Source of the DNA: Pseudonocardia benzenivorans CB1190
GTDB lineage: Bacteria > Actinomycetota > Actinomycetes > Mycobacteriales > Pseudonocardiaceae
DNA: 64,000 bases
Assembly (NCBI RefSeq): GCF_000196675.2
Contig: NC_015312.1
Location: 682,001-746,000, forward strand
Direction: 5' to 3'
In this document: positions 17,911-25,644 of the stretch, one piece after another
Layout: each line of letters begins with the position of its first letter
Position numbering within the stretch: the first letter of the stretch is position 1
The notes under the pieces: model-generated
Told to the model about the DNA's origin: nothing
Databases searched by the model: none
The model's input: only the letters and a program-made list of their open reading frames with translations
Position numbers and translations under genes: made by a program

Positions 17911-17916
17911 TACGGT
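17911..17916 (+). promoter_or_regulatory. -10 TACGGT, leaderless type
   Basis: TACGGT ends 7 bases before the GTG at 17924, supporting that GTG over the one at 17915, which would overlap the -10. Confidence 0.5.
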
Positions 17917-17923
17917 GATCGTC

Positions 17924-18286
17924 GTGACCCCTCGCGACCTGGCTTTCGCACTCGCCACACGGCTCGACGACGTCGTCCCGCCCGGGCTGCGCGTGCGTGC
18001 CGACGGCGGGCGGGTCGTCGTGCTGCGGGGCGACGCGGTCGTCGGCGGGTCGGCCGCGCCCCGGCTGCTCGACGGCGAGACCGGCGACCGGCAGGTCGCG
18101 ACCGCCACCTACGCGACGATCAACGCGGTGCAGGAGGTGGTCGCGTACTGCGTCGCGTCGCCGTGGCCCGCGCGGGCGGGCGCCCGTCCGAAGCCGCAGG
18201 CCCGGCTCGACGGCGGGGTGCTGCGGGCCTGGTACGGGCCCGCGGCGCGGCCGGTGCTGGCGCTGGAACCGGTGCACCTGCTGTGA
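17924..18286 (+). CDS. Hypothetical protein, about 120 residues
   Basis: No family recognised. The predicted protein (VTPRDLAFALATRLDDVV...) is soluble, has no signal peptide or membrane segment, and mixes charged helices with a strand-rich middle (RVRADGGRVVVLRGDAVVGGSA). Its last 15 residues read GPAARPVLALEPVHL. Third-position GC is high, as in neighbouring real genes. The start at 17924 is chosen because a TACGGT -10 lies 7 bases upstream; GTG 17915 would add three residues. The gene ends four bases before a dispersed hairpin shared with the convergent MBL-fold gene. Confidence 0.7.
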   Translation: MTPRDLAFALATRLDDVVPPGLRVRADGGRVVVLRGDAVVGGSAAPRLLDGETGDRQVATATYATINAVQEVVAYCVASPWPARAGARPKPQARLDGGVLRAWYGPAARPVLALEPVHLL

Positions 18287-18289
18287 CGG

Positions 18290-18333
18290 CCGTGCGCGGC
18301 GATGGTCGCCAGGGCGACCATCGCCACGCACGG
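18290..18333. terminator. Dispersed hairpin copy 1 (bidirectional terminator)
   Basis: Arms at 18290-18310 and 18313-18333 pair over 21 bp with one mismatch. It fills the gap between two convergent stop codons (18286 and 18334). The core GGCGATGGTCGC is shared with copies at 38878, 59398 and 63181. Confidence 0.8.
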
Positions 18334-18960
18334 TCACGAGCCGCGGGTGATCCACTCCTCGAGGTGCGGGAGCTCGGTGCCGATCGTCGTCGAGTCGCCG
18401 TGGCCGGTGCGCACGGCGGTGTCGCCGGGCAGCGTCAGCAGCCGGCCACGGATCGAGTCGATGATCGTGTCGAACGACGAGAACGAGCGGCCCGTCGCGC
18501 CCGGGCCGCCGGAGAACAGGGTGTCGCCGGTGAAGACGGTGCCCAGGTCCTCGGCGTAGAGGCAGGTGGAGCCGGGGGAGTGGCCCGGCGTCGTGATCGC
18601 GCGCAGCGTGACCCCGCCCGCGGTGAGCACGTCGCCGTCGTTCAGCTCGCGGTCGGGCCTGCGGTCCGGCCAGGTCATCTCCCACAGCGGGGCCTCGGCC
18701 GGGTTCAGCAGGATCGGCGCGTCGAACCGGTCGGCCAGCGCGGGGGCCTGGTTGACGTGGTCGTCGTGGGCGTGGGTGCACACGACGGCCACGACGCGGC
18801 GACCCGCGACCGCCTCGGTGATCTTCTCCAGGTCGTGGGCGGCGTCGACGACGATGACCTCGTTCTCGTCGCCGACGATCCACACGTTGTTGTCGACGTC
18901 CCACGTGCCGCCGTCGAGGGAGAACGTCCCCGAGGTCACGACGTGGTCGACGGGCGGCAT
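18334..18960 (-). CDS. MBL-fold metallo-hydrolase linked to mscR
   Basis: 208 residues. The metallo-beta-lactamase/glyoxalase II fold has the zinc motif THAHDDHVNQ, a second His in TTPGHSPGST, Asp in VFTGDTLFSGG and His in RTGHGDS. In many actinobacteria this gene follows mscR and is thought to hydrolyse an S-acyl-mycothiol such as S-formylmycothiol, finishing formaldehyde oxidation. The start ATG shares one base with the mscR stop (TGATG), which supports coupled translation. Substrate assignment rests on this pairing. Confidence 0.85.
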   Translation of the reverse strand: MPPVDHVVTSGTFSLDGGTWDVDNNVWIVGDENEVIVVDAAHDLEKITEAVAGRRVVAVVCTHAHDDHVNQAPALADRFDAPILLNPAEAPLWEMTWPDRRPDRELNDGDVLTAGGVTLRAITTPGHSPGSTCLYAEDLGTVFTGDTLFSGGPGATGRSFSSFDTIIDSIRGRLLTLPGDTAVRTGHGDSTTIGTELPHLEEWITRGS

Positions 18961-20045
18961 CAGAGCACCACCACCGACCGCAGGACCTCGCCGCGCTCCA
19001 TGCGGTGGAACGCCTCCTCGACGGCGTCGAGCCCGATCTCCTCGGACACGAACTTGTCGAGCGGGAGCCTGCCCTGCAGGTAGAGGTCGATGTAGGCGGG
19101 GAAGTCGCGGGTGGGCAGGCAGTCGCCGTACCAGGACGACTTCGTCGCGCCGCCGCGGCCGAAGATCTCGATCATCGGGACCTCGAAGGTCATGTCCGGC
19201 GTCGGGACGCCCACCAGGACGGCGGTGCCGGCGAGGTCGCGGGCGAAGAACGCCTGCTTGAGGGTCTCCGGCCGGCCGACCGCGTCGACGACGACGTCGG
19301 CGCCGTTGCCCCCGGTGAGCTCCTTGATCGCCTCGACGGCGTCGACCTCGCGCGAGTTGACCAGGTGCGTCGCGCCGAAGCCCTTGGCCCACTCCAGCTT
19401 GGTGGGGTCGACGTCGACGGCGATGATCGTGGTCGCCCCGGCGAGGTTCGCGCCCGCGATGGCCGCGTTGCCGACGCCGCCGCAGCCGATGACCGCGATG
19501 GAGTCGCCGCGCCCGATCCCGCCGGTGTTGATCGCGGCACCCAGCCCGGCCATCACGCCGCAGCCGAGCAGGCCGGCCGCCGCGGGCCGGGCCTCGGGGT
19601 TGACCTTGGTGCACTGGCCGGCCGCGACCAGCGTCTTCTCGGCGAACGCGCCGATCCCGAGCGCGGGCGAGAGCTCCGTGCCGTCGGCCAGCGTCATCTT
19701 CTGCGAGGCGTTGTGGGTGGCGAAGCAGTACCACGGCTTGCCCTTGCGGCAGGCCCGGCACTCGCCGCAGACCGCGCGCCAGTTGAGGACCACGAAGTCG
19801 CCGGAGGCGACCTCGGTGACGCCCTCGCCGACGGCCTCGACGATGCCCGCGGCCTCGTGGCCCAGCAGGAACGGGAACTCGTCGTTGATACCGCCCTCGC
19901 GGTAGTGCAGGTCGGTGTGGCAGACCCCGCACGCCTGGATCTGCACGACCGCCTCGCCGGGGCCGGGATCCGGGATCGTGATCGTCTCGACCGAGACGGG
20001 TGCGCCCTTGGAGTGGGCGACGACCGCGCGGACCTGTTGCGACAT
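18960..20045 (-). CDS. mscR: S-(hydroxymethyl)mycothiol dehydrogenase (formaldehyde dehydrogenase)
   Basis: 361 residues. A zinc- and NAD-dependent medium-chain dehydrogenase that oxidises the mycothiol-formaldehyde adduct. The catalytic zinc site is [13 protein letters not shown] with HE in LLGHEAAG. Structural zinc cysteines lie in [15 protein letters not shown], and the NAD site is [14 protein letters not shown]. The start [14 protein letters not shown] at 20045 follows GGGAGAG; upstream in-frame codons lack a ribosome site. It is followed by its usual MBL-fold partner. It would deal with formaldehyde from C1 or N/O-demethylation and shows the host makes mycothiol. Confidence 0.93.
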   Translation of the reverse strand: MSQQVRAVVAHSKGAPVSVETITIPDPGPGEAVVQIQACGVCHTDLHYREGGINDEFPFLLGHEAAGIVEAVGEGVTEVASGDFVVLNWRAVCGECRACRKGKPWYCFATHNASQKMTLADGTELSPALGIGAFAEKTLVAAGQCTKVNPEARPAAAGLLGCGVMAGLGAAINTGGIGRGDSIAVIGCGGVGNAAIAGANLAGATTIIAVDVDPTKLEWAKGFGATHLVNSREVDAVEAIKELTGGNGADVVVDAVGRPETLKQAFFARDLAGTAVLVGVPTPDMTFEVPMIEIFGRGGATKSSWYGDCLPTRDFPAYIDLYLQGRLPLDKFVSEEIGLDAVEEAFHRMERGEVLRSVVVL

Positions 20046-20160
20046 GGCTGACTCTCCCGGTTGCTCGGTTCGACGCGGATCACGGCCGCATCGCTGGCAG
20101 CTTGTCATGTTGCCCTAGCGACCCGGATCACGCGTGCCTCATCGTGGCTGCCCGTCGGGT

Positions 20161-20166
20161 TAGGTT
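20161..20166 (+). promoter_or_regulatory. -10 TAGGTT, leaderless type
   Basis: TAGGTT ends 6 bases before the GTG at 20173, with no ribosome site between. Confidence 0.5.
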
Positions 20167-20172
20167 CCGGGG

Positions 20173-20925
20173 GTGATCGAGCGAGTCGACGACGACGGCG
20201 TCGCGGTCCTGACGATGGCCCACGGGCCCGTCAACGCGATGGACATCGAGCTGTGCCGGGCGGTGGCGGAGACCTTTCGCGGGCTGGCCTCGGATCCCGC
20301 ACGCGCGGTCGTGCTGACCGCGGGCGGTGGCTCCTTCTCCGCGGGGGTGGACCTCAAGCGGTTCCTCGACGGCGGGGCCCCCTACGCCGAGGAGTTCCTG
20401 CCTGCGCTCGCGGACAGCTTCCGCGCGGTGTTCGACCTGACCAAGCCGGTAGTGGCCGCGGTCAACGGGCACGCCATCGCGGGCGGCTGCGTCCTCGCCG
20501 CGTGCGCCGACGTCGTGCTGATGGCCGACGGCAAGGGCCGGATCGGCGTCCCGGAGCTGAAGGTCGGCGTCCCGTTCCCGCGGATCGCGCTGGAGGCCAT
20601 GCGGTTCGCCGTCGGCGAGACGACGGCCCGCCGGATGATCACCGGTGCCGGCACCTACACGGCCGCCGACGCGCACGGTCTCGGGCTCGTCGACGAGATC
20701 GTCGACCCCGGCGAGCTGCGCGACCGGGCCGTCGCCGCGGCCCGCGCCATGGCCGACGACGTCCCGGCCGACACCTTCGCCGTCACCAAGGCCGCGCTGC
20801 GCCGCGAGGCGAGCGAACGCGCCGACCGCTACGCCGACGACGACGAGGCCGTCCTGCGGCTGTGGAGCACGCGTGCGACCGACGGGTGGGTCGCCGAGTA
20901 CCTCGCCCGCGTCACCCGGCGGTAG
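20173..20925 (+). CDS. Enoyl-CoA hydratase/isomerase family protein
   Basis: 250 residues, crotonase fold. The oxyanion-hole segment GGGSFSAGVDLKRFLDGG is near residue 56, followed by VVAAVNGHAIAGGCVLAACADVVLMAD and the acyl-CoA-binding GVPELKVGVPFPRIALEAMR. The two glutamates of true hydratases are not both evident, so it may be an isomerase or other crotonase. It is transcribed alone from a leaderless-type promoter, divergent from mscR. No pathway neighbour fixes its substrate. Confidence 0.88.
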   Translation: MIERVDDDGVAVLTMAHGPVNAMDIELCRAVAETFRGLASDPARAVVLTAGGGSFSAGVDLKRFLDGGAPYAEEFLPALADSFRAVFDLTKPVVAAVNGHAIAGGCVLAACADVVLMADGKGRIGVPELKVGVPFPRIALEAMRFAVGETTARRMITGAGTYTAADAHGLGLVDEIVDPGELRDRAVAAARAMADDVPADTFAVTKAALRREASERADRYADDDEAVLRLWSTRATDGWVAEYLARVTRR

Positions 20926-21110
20926 CCGGTTCGTGCTGCCGCACACCGCCGTCGGCGACCCGGCCGGTGGTGTTCGTCGTGCGTGGCTCGGGCACCGGCG
21001 AGCTCGTCGGACCGGCCGGGACTCCCGACGGGGAGTCGCACGGCCCGGGGCGAGCACCGCTACACGTTCACATCCGAGTAACGGCTCGGCCCAAGGGCCG
21101 CAGGGGCCGC

Positions 21111-21116
21111 TAGCGT
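21111..21116 (+). promoter_or_regulatory. -10 TAGCGT, leaderless type, with upstream palindrome
   Basis: TAGCGT ends 8 bases before the ATG at 21125. A short palindrome CGGCCC-aa-GGGCCG at 21087-21100 sits in the -35/spacer zone and could be an operator. Confidence 0.45.
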
Positions 21117-21124
21117 CTCGGCCC

Positions 21125-22288
21125 ATGGGATCATCGCGGGCGGCGCTCGGGATCGGGGTCGTCGCCGGGGTCGGTCGTCCGGGGCCGTCGCGGATCGCGG
21201 CACCGACGCCAGAAGGCCTCCTCGACGTCGGTGCGCTGGCGACCACCGAGAACACCGCGTTCGCCGACCTCCTCACCCACCCGACGCTCGACGCGCTGCT
21301 CGCGGCAGGTCGAGGCGCGTGGAGCGACGTCCTCGGCTGGCTGCGCGAGCGGCTCGCCGACCCGGCCCGGATCGGGCCGTTCCTGCTGCCGCCCCACGGG
21401 GTGACGCCGGTGCTGCCGTTCACCGTCGCCGACTACGTCGACTTCTACGCCTGCGAGCAGCACGCGATGAACGGCTCCGAGATCCTGCGCCCCGGCACCG
21501 CCCGGACGGCGCCGAACTGGCGGCACCTGCCCGTCGCCTACCACGGCCGGGCCGGGACGGTCGTGGTGAGCGGGACGCCCGTCGTCCGCCCGCGGGGGCA
21601 GCGCGCGGCAGGCGACTGGGGGCCGACGCGGCAGCTCGACGTCGAGGCCGAGCTGGGGTTCGTGTGCGGCGGCCCACCCCGCCCCGCGGGCGAGCCCGTA
21701 CCGATCGACGAGGCGCTGGACCACGTGTTCGGCGTCGTGCTCCTCAACGACTGGTCCGCGCGCGACATCCAGTCCTTCGAGTCGCGCCCCCTCGGACCGA
21801 TGCTGGGCAAGTCCTTCGCGACGGCGATCTCGGCCTGGGTGACCCCGCTCGACGCGCTGGCGGGCGCCTGGGTCGACCCGCCCCCGCGCGACCCGGAGCC
21901 GCTGCCGTACCTGCGCGGCAAGGCCGACCGCGGGCTCGACGTGACGATGGAGGTGCGGGTGGGTGGCACGCTCGTCTCGTCGCCGCCCGCGGCCGACCTG
22001 TACTGGACGCCCGCGCAGCTCGTCGCGCACCTGACGTCGAACGGTGCGTCGCTGCGCCCCGGCGACCTGCTCGGCTCCGGCACCGTCTCGGGCGGACGCC
22101 GTGAGCAGTGGGGCAGCTTCCTCGAGCTGTCCTGGGGCGGTGTGGACCCCGTCGCGCTCGACGACGGCACCACCCGCACCTACCTCGAGGACGGCGACGA
22201 GGTCGTCATCACCGCGACGTTCCCCGGCCCCGACGGTGCGCGGCTCGCCCTGCCGGAGGTGCGCAACCGGGTGCTCCCGGCACGCTGA
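21125..22288 (+). CDS. Fumarylacetoacetase-like hydrolase
   Basis: 387 residues. It resembles FahA, which splits fumarylacetoacetate to fumarate and acetoacetate at the end of tyrosine/homogentisate breakdown. Landmarks: PFTVADYVDFYACEQHAMN, RHLPVAYHGRAGTVVVSGT, the metal-site EAELGFVCGG, and VLLNDWSARDIQSFESRPLG with GKSFATAISAWV. The C-terminal GSGTVSGGRREQWGSFLEL is typical. Homogentisate dioxygenase and maleylacetoacetate isomerase are not nearby. ATG 21125 is preferred over in-frame codons inside the previous gene because of the leaderless-type -10. Confidence 0.88.
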   Translation: MGSSRAALGIGVVAGVGRPGPSRIAAPTPEGLLDVGALATTENTAFADLLTHPTLDALLAAGRGAWSDVLGWLRERLADPARIGPFLLPPHGVTPVLPFTVADYVDFYACEQHAMNGSEILRPGTARTAPNWRHLPVAYHGRAGTVVVSGTPVVRPRGQRAAGDWGPTRQLDVEAELGFVCGGPPRPAGEPVPIDEALDHVFGVVLLNDWSARDIQSFESRPLGPMLGKSFATAISAWVTPLDALAGAWVDPPPRDPEPLPYLRGKADRGLDVTMEVRVGGTLVSSPPAADLYWTPAQLVAHLTSNGASLRPGDLLGSGTVSGGRREQWGSFLELSWGGVDPVALDDGTTRTYLEDGDEVVITATFPGPDGARLALPEVRNRVLPAR

Positions 22289-22324
22289 GCGGCCCCGGGC
22301 CCGCCGCGGGCGCCGCTCGCGGGG

Positions 22325-22744
22325 TCAGAGCGGGCGCAGCGGGTCCGGCGTGCCGAGTGCGTCCGCGACGAAGGGCGGGATCTCGCGCTTGCCGGAGCCG
22401 TCGGTCGCGATGACGACGTAGGTCGTGCGGCCCGCGCAGGTGACCTCGTCGCCGCGGCGGACGTCGAAGTCGAGGACGAAGCTGGTGCGGCCCAACCGCG
22501 CCGTCGAGACCGCGACGCCGATCTCGTCGCCCCAGCCGACCCCGGTCCGCCAGTCGATCTCCGAGCGCACGAGCTGGACGTCGTAGCCCTGGCCGAGCAT
22601 CTGCGGGTAGGGCAGCCCGCGGTGGGCGAGGAACGCGGCCATGGCCTCGTCGAACCAGGCCAGGTACCAGGCGTTGAAGACGACGTTCTGGGCGTCGACC
22701 TCCAGGTAGCGCACCGTCACCGGGAAGACGAACGGCTCGGTCAC
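22325..22744 (-). CDS. Hotdog-fold acyl-CoA thioesterase (4HBT family)
   Basis: 139 residues. A 4-hydroxybenzoyl-CoA thioesterase-like hotdog protein with the active-site segment YLEVDAQNVVFNAWYLAWFDEAM (residues 13-35), where Asp17 aligns with the catalytic acid. It probably hydrolyses small or aromatic acyl-CoAs. The ATG overlaps the stop of the upstream cupin by four bases, so the pair is translationally coupled and transcribed from the cupin promoter. Substrate unknown. Confidence 0.85.
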   Translation of the reverse strand: MTEPFVFPVTVRYLEVDAQNVVFNAWYLAWFDEAMAAFLAHRGLPYPQMLGQGYDVQLVRSEIDWRTGVGWGDEIGVAVSTARLGRTSFVLDFDVRRGDEVTCAGRTTYVVIATDGSGKREIPPFVADALGTPDPLRPL

Positions 22745-23064
22745 CGCGCGCCCTCCGGCGGCGCGAACACGACGACGATCGAGAGGTCCTCGCTCACGTC
22801 GTCGAACTGGTGGTGCTCGCCGGCCGGGACGAACACGACGCTGCCGGGCCCGACCTCGTGGTCGCCGTCCCGGGTGCGCAGCGTCGCGCGGCCGCGGACG
22901 ACCATGTAGACCTCGTCCTCGACGTGCGGGTGCTGGCCGTCCTTGCCGCCCACCGGGATGCAGTAGGTGCCGACGGACAGCGCGGCGGAGCGGACGTGTT
23001 CGCGGTACTGGTTGGGTTCACCGTCGCGCACGGCGAAGACGCCGGCGGCTCGCAGGATCTCCAC
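22741..23064 (-). CDS. Small cupin-domain protein
   Basis: 107 residues from the GTG at 23064. A single cupin barrel with the two metal motifs: QHPHVEDEVYMVVRGRATL (histidines plus glutamate) and GPGSVVFVPAGEHHQFDDV. Likely a metal-binding dioxygenase- or isomerase-like enzyme, or a small-molecule sensor; the family is functionally mixed. The start is set by a TACGTT -10 that ends 6 bases upstream, so the message is probably leaderless. It leads a two-gene operon with the thioesterase. Confidence 0.82.
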   Translation of the reverse strand: MEILRAAGVFAVRDGEPNQYREHVRSAALSVGTYCIPVGGKDGQHPHVEDEVYMVVRGRATLRTRDGDHEVGPGSVVFVPAGEHHQFDDVSEDLSIVVVFAPPEGAR

Positions 23065-23070
23065 GCGCTG

Positions 23071-23076
23071 AACGTA
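23071..23076 (-). promoter_or_regulatory. -10 TACGTT (minus strand), leaderless type
   Basis: On the minus strand TACGTT ends 6 bases before the GTG at 23064. Confidence 0.5.
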
Positions 23077-23191
23077 TACCGGCGGCCGGGCCCGACGCGT
23101 CGGCCGACCGGCCCGGCGCCGCCGACCGGCCGTTGCCCGCCCGCGGGCGGCGTGCGAACATGTGTTCGGGCCGCTGGTCGGGGGGAGTGTC

Positions 23192-23404
23192 GTGGCGACG
23201 GAGATCCTGCGGATGCACTGCTGCGGCGTCGAGTGGGTGGGCGCCGACAGGGCGCACTGCTGCCGGCGGACGGGCGGGTGCGGCGCGGTGTACGACGACG
23301 CCGCGCTGTGGGACGCGCACCGCCGGGCCGGTCGCTGCCGCGACCCGCGGGAGCTCGACCTCGTGCAGACGCGCAACGGGATCTGGCTGCGTCCGACGGC
23401 CTGA
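23192..23404 (+). CDS. Small FDXHR-type zinc-binding protein (phage-like)
   Basis: 70 residues from the GTG at 23192 behind GGGGGAG. Six cysteines and several histidines form a ribbon-like pattern: HCCGVEWVG, then RAHCCRRTGGCGAVYDD, then LWDAHRRAGRCRDP, ending with GIWLRP. The W...HC...C...hD-x-HR...C order matches FDXHR zinc-binding proteins, known to me mainly from actinobacteriophages and mobile elements, where the function is unknown. No other phage gene is adjacent. A 16-bp tandem repeat begins 7 bases after its stop. The frame is open from 23162 but lacks a ribosome site there. Confidence 0.7.
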   Translation: MATEILRMHCCGVEWVGADRAHCCRRTGGCGAVYDDAALWDAHRRAGRCRDPRELDLVQTRNGIWLRPTA

Positions 23405-23405
23405 C

Positions 23406-23480
23406 GACGCGGCCTCTGATCGACGCGGCCTCTGATCGACACGGCCTCTGATCGACACGGCCTCTGATCGACACGGTCTC
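23406..23480. repeat. 16-bp tandem repeat array, four copies plus partial ends
   Basis: The unit GGCCTCTGATCGACRC starts at 23411, 23427, 23443 and 23459, with a decayed fifth at 23475. Copies 2-4 are identical; copy 1 differs by one base (GC for AC). There are no spacers of unique sequence, so it is not a CRISPR. It lies in the gap between convergent genes. Confidence 0.92.
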
Positions 23481-23521
23481 CGGCCGGGGCGTGCCGGCGC
23501 CCGGTCCCGACGGCGTCCGGG

Positions 23522-24313
23522 TCAGCCCACCTGGTCGCGGATCGTCCGGTTGACCGCGCGGCCGAAGGCGGCGACGAGGCCCTGCACGGTGATCGGCTTC
23601 AGTCGGGCGAGGGCCGCGGCGAGGCGGACCCGTTGCGCCGCAGGACGTCCGGCGTCGCGGTAGGGCTGCAGGACCTCCCGCTGGAACAGTTCCATCAGGT
23701 CCTCGGCGAGCGCGGTGGTGTGAGCGGCGATCAGCGCCTGGGAGTCGCGCAACAGCGTCGGAGGCAGGCCCGAGTCGAGCATGTCCAGGCCCGGACCCAG
23801 TGCGCCGTGCAGCCGGACGGTGCCGTCGTCGAGGACTTCGACGATGCCGAGGGTCTGCAGGTCGGCGACGGCGGCGTCGTCGAGCGGGCGGCCGGCGCGC
23901 CGGTCGAGCTCGTCGCGGGAGACGTCCTCGAGGTGCTCGGGGACCCACGGCGTGAGCAGTGCGCGGTGCAGGGCGAGGTCCTCGGGGCCGGCGTCGTGGG
24001 GCACCCGGCCGAGATGGCGTTCGATCGCCGCGAGGGTGAAGCCGAGCGCGGACATCTCCCCGATCAGCTCCAGTCGCGCGACGTGCTCGGGGCCGTACAG
24101 CCCGGTCCGGCCGCGCAGCCGCGGCGGCCCGATGAGACCGCGACCTGCGTAGAAGCGGATGGTCCTGACACTGATCCCGGTGCGTTCGGCGAGCTGGTCG
24201 ACGGTCAGCTCGGCGGCCGGGCCCGCGTCGGCCGGCTCGGCGGCCGGGCTCGTCTCCGGGCTCGCGGGCGGGCTCGCGGGCGCGGTCGGGCGCGCGGTCG
24301 GGTGCACTGCCAT
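23522..24313 (-). CDS. MerR-family regulator, probable controller of fadAB
   Basis: 263 residues. After a 34-residue low-complexity Pro/Ala/Ser tail comes a MerR winged helix: [29 protein letters not shown], then a dimerisation helix and a C-terminal domain of about 130 residues ([20 protein letters not shown]...) that is longer than in metal sensors and may bind an acyl ligand. It lacks a metal-binding cysteine set. It is divergent from fadA with a dyad at 24343-24361 between an 18-bp-spaced -35/-10, the usual geometry of MerR activation. The tail is encoded by irregular GCGGGC-rich repeats. Confidence 0.85.
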   Translation of the reverse strand: MAVHPTARPTAPASPPASPETSPAAEPADAGPAAELTVDQLAERTGISVRTIRFYAGRGLIGPPRLRGRTGLYGPEHVARLELIGEMSALGFTLAAIERHLGRVPHDAGPEDLALHRALLTPWVPEHLEDVSRDELDRRAGRPLDDAAVADLQTLGIVEVLDDGTVRLHGALGPGLDMLDSGLPPTLLRDSQALIAAHTTALAEDLMELFQREVLQPYRDAGRPAAQRVRLAAALARLKPITVQGLVAAFGRAVNRTIRDQVG

Positions 24314-24333
24314 GTCAGGAGGCTACGACGACC

Positions 24334-24363
24334 TTGACCTATGTGACAGTGCTGCTGTAACAA
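24334..24363 (+). promoter_or_regulatory. MerR-type promoter and operator for fadAB
   Basis: TTGACC (24334-24339) and TAACAA (24358-24363) are separated by 18 bases. The imperfect dyad GTGACAG-tgctg-CTGTAAC (24343-24361) lies inside the spacer. The region is less GC-rich than its surroundings. Confidence 0.6.
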
Positions 24364-24379
24364 AGATGGTGCCGACAGA

Positions 24380-24417
24380 GCCGTCCTCAGCCGAGAGGGC
24401 CGTCCTCAGACGAGAGG
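24380..24417 (+). repeat. Two 19-bp direct repeats in the fadA leader
   Basis: GCCGTCCTCAGCCGAGAGG (24380-24398) is followed directly by the same sequence with one change (24399-24417). Each copy ends in a GAGAGG that resembles a ribosome site; the second is correctly spaced before ATG 24423. Confidence 0.8.
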
Positions 24418-24422
24418 TCCGC

Positions 24423-25643
24423 ATGAGCCAGATTCCCGAGGCCTACATCTACGACGCGATCCGGACCCCACGTGGCCGGGGCAAGGCCTCCGGCTCGCTG
24501 CACGAGGTCAAGCCGATCTCCCTGGTCGTGGACCTGATCCACGAGCTCCGCAACCGGTTCCCGGGGCTCGACCCCGCCACGGTCGACGACGTCGTGCTCG
24601 GCGTCGTGTCCCCGATCGGCGACCAGGGCGGCGACATCGCCAAGGCCGCCGCGATCGCCGCCGGGCTCCCGCACACCGTCGCCGGTGTGCAGCTCAACCG
24701 CTTCTGCGCGTCCGGCCTCGAGGCCGTCAACACCGCCGCGCAGAAGGTGCGGTCCGGCATGGAGGAGATGGTCCTCGCCGGGGGCGTCGAGGCCATGTCC
24801 CGCGTCCCCATGGGGTCCGACGGCGGAGCCTGGGCCATGGACCCGGAGACGGCCTACGACACCGGCTTCGTGCCCCAGGGCATCGGCGCCGACCTCATCG
24901 CGACGCTCGAGGGCTTCTCGCGCACCGACGTCGACACCTTCGCCGTCGAGTCGCAGACCCGGGCCGCCAAGGCCTGGGCCAACGGCTACTTCGCCCGCTC
25001 GGTCGTCCCGGTCAAGGACCGCAACGGTCTGCCCGTCCTGGAGCGCGACGAGCACGTCCGGGCCGGCACGACGCTGGAGAACCTGGCCGGGCTCAAGCCC
25101 TCGTTCGAGATGATGGGCGCCGAGGGTGGTTTCGACGCGGTCGCCCTGCAGCGCTACCACTGGGTCGAGAAGATCGACCATGTGCACCACGCCGGGAACT
25201 CGTCCGGCATCGTCGACGGCGCCGCCCTCTGCCTGATCGGCACCGAGGCCGCCGGCGCGGCCGCGGGGATGACCCCGCGCGCCCGGATCGTCGCCACGGC
25301 GCTCTCCGGCGCCGACCCGACGATCATGCTCACCGGTCCCGCGCCCGCGAGCCGCAAGGCGCTCGCCAAGGCCGGGCTCACCGTCGACGACATCGACCTC
25401 TTCGAGATCAACGAGGCCTTCGCCGCCGTCGCGCTGCGCTACATGCGCGACATGGGGATCTCCCACGAGATCACCAACGTCAACGGCGGCGCCATCGCCA
25501 TGGGACACCCGCTCGGTGCGACCGGCGCGATGATCCTCGGCACCCTCGTCGACGAACTGGAACGCCGGGACCTGCGCCGCGGCCTCGCCACGCTCTGCGT
25601 CGGCGGCGGCATGGGCATCGCGACGATCGTGGAGCGTGTGTGA
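24423..25643 (+). CDS. fadA: Acetyl-CoA acyltransferase (3-ketoacyl-CoA thiolase)
   Basis: 406 residues. It cleaves 3-ketoacyl-CoA with CoA in beta-oxidation. Catalytic residues are all present: Cys95 in NRFCASG, the His in [16 protein letters not shown], and the C-terminal Cys in LCVGGGMG. This contrasts with the Cys-lacking thiolase-fold protein at 2280. The start [18 protein letters not shown] at 24423 is placed by the GAGAGG site; ATG 24366 would add an unconserved tail. One base separates its stop from the fadB start, so the two are coupled and likely form a trifunctional-type complex. Confidence 0.93.
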   Translation: MSQIPEAYIYDAIRTPRGRGKASGSLHEVKPISLVVDLIHELRNRFPGLDPATVDDVVLGVVSPIGDQGGDIAKAAAIAAGLPHTVAGVQLNRFCASGLEAVNTAAQKVRSGMEEMVLAGGVEAMSRVPMGSDGGAWAMDPETAYDTGFVPQGIGADLIATLEGFSRTDVDTFAVESQTRAAKAWANGYFARSVVPVKDRNGLPVLERDEHVRAGTTLENLAGLKPSFEMMGAEGGFDAVALQRYHWVEKIDHVHHAGNSSGIVDGAALCLIGTEAAGAAAGMTPRARIVATALSGADPTIMLTGPAPASRKALAKAGLTVDDIDLFEINEAFAAVALRYMRDMGISHEITNVNGGAIAMGHPLGATGAMILGTLVDELERRDLRRGLATLCVGGGMGIATIVERV

Positions 25644-25644
25644 G

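Noticed and set aside
23411..23474. CRISPR array
   Set aside because: The 16-bp units are directly adjacent with no spacers and no cas genes are present.
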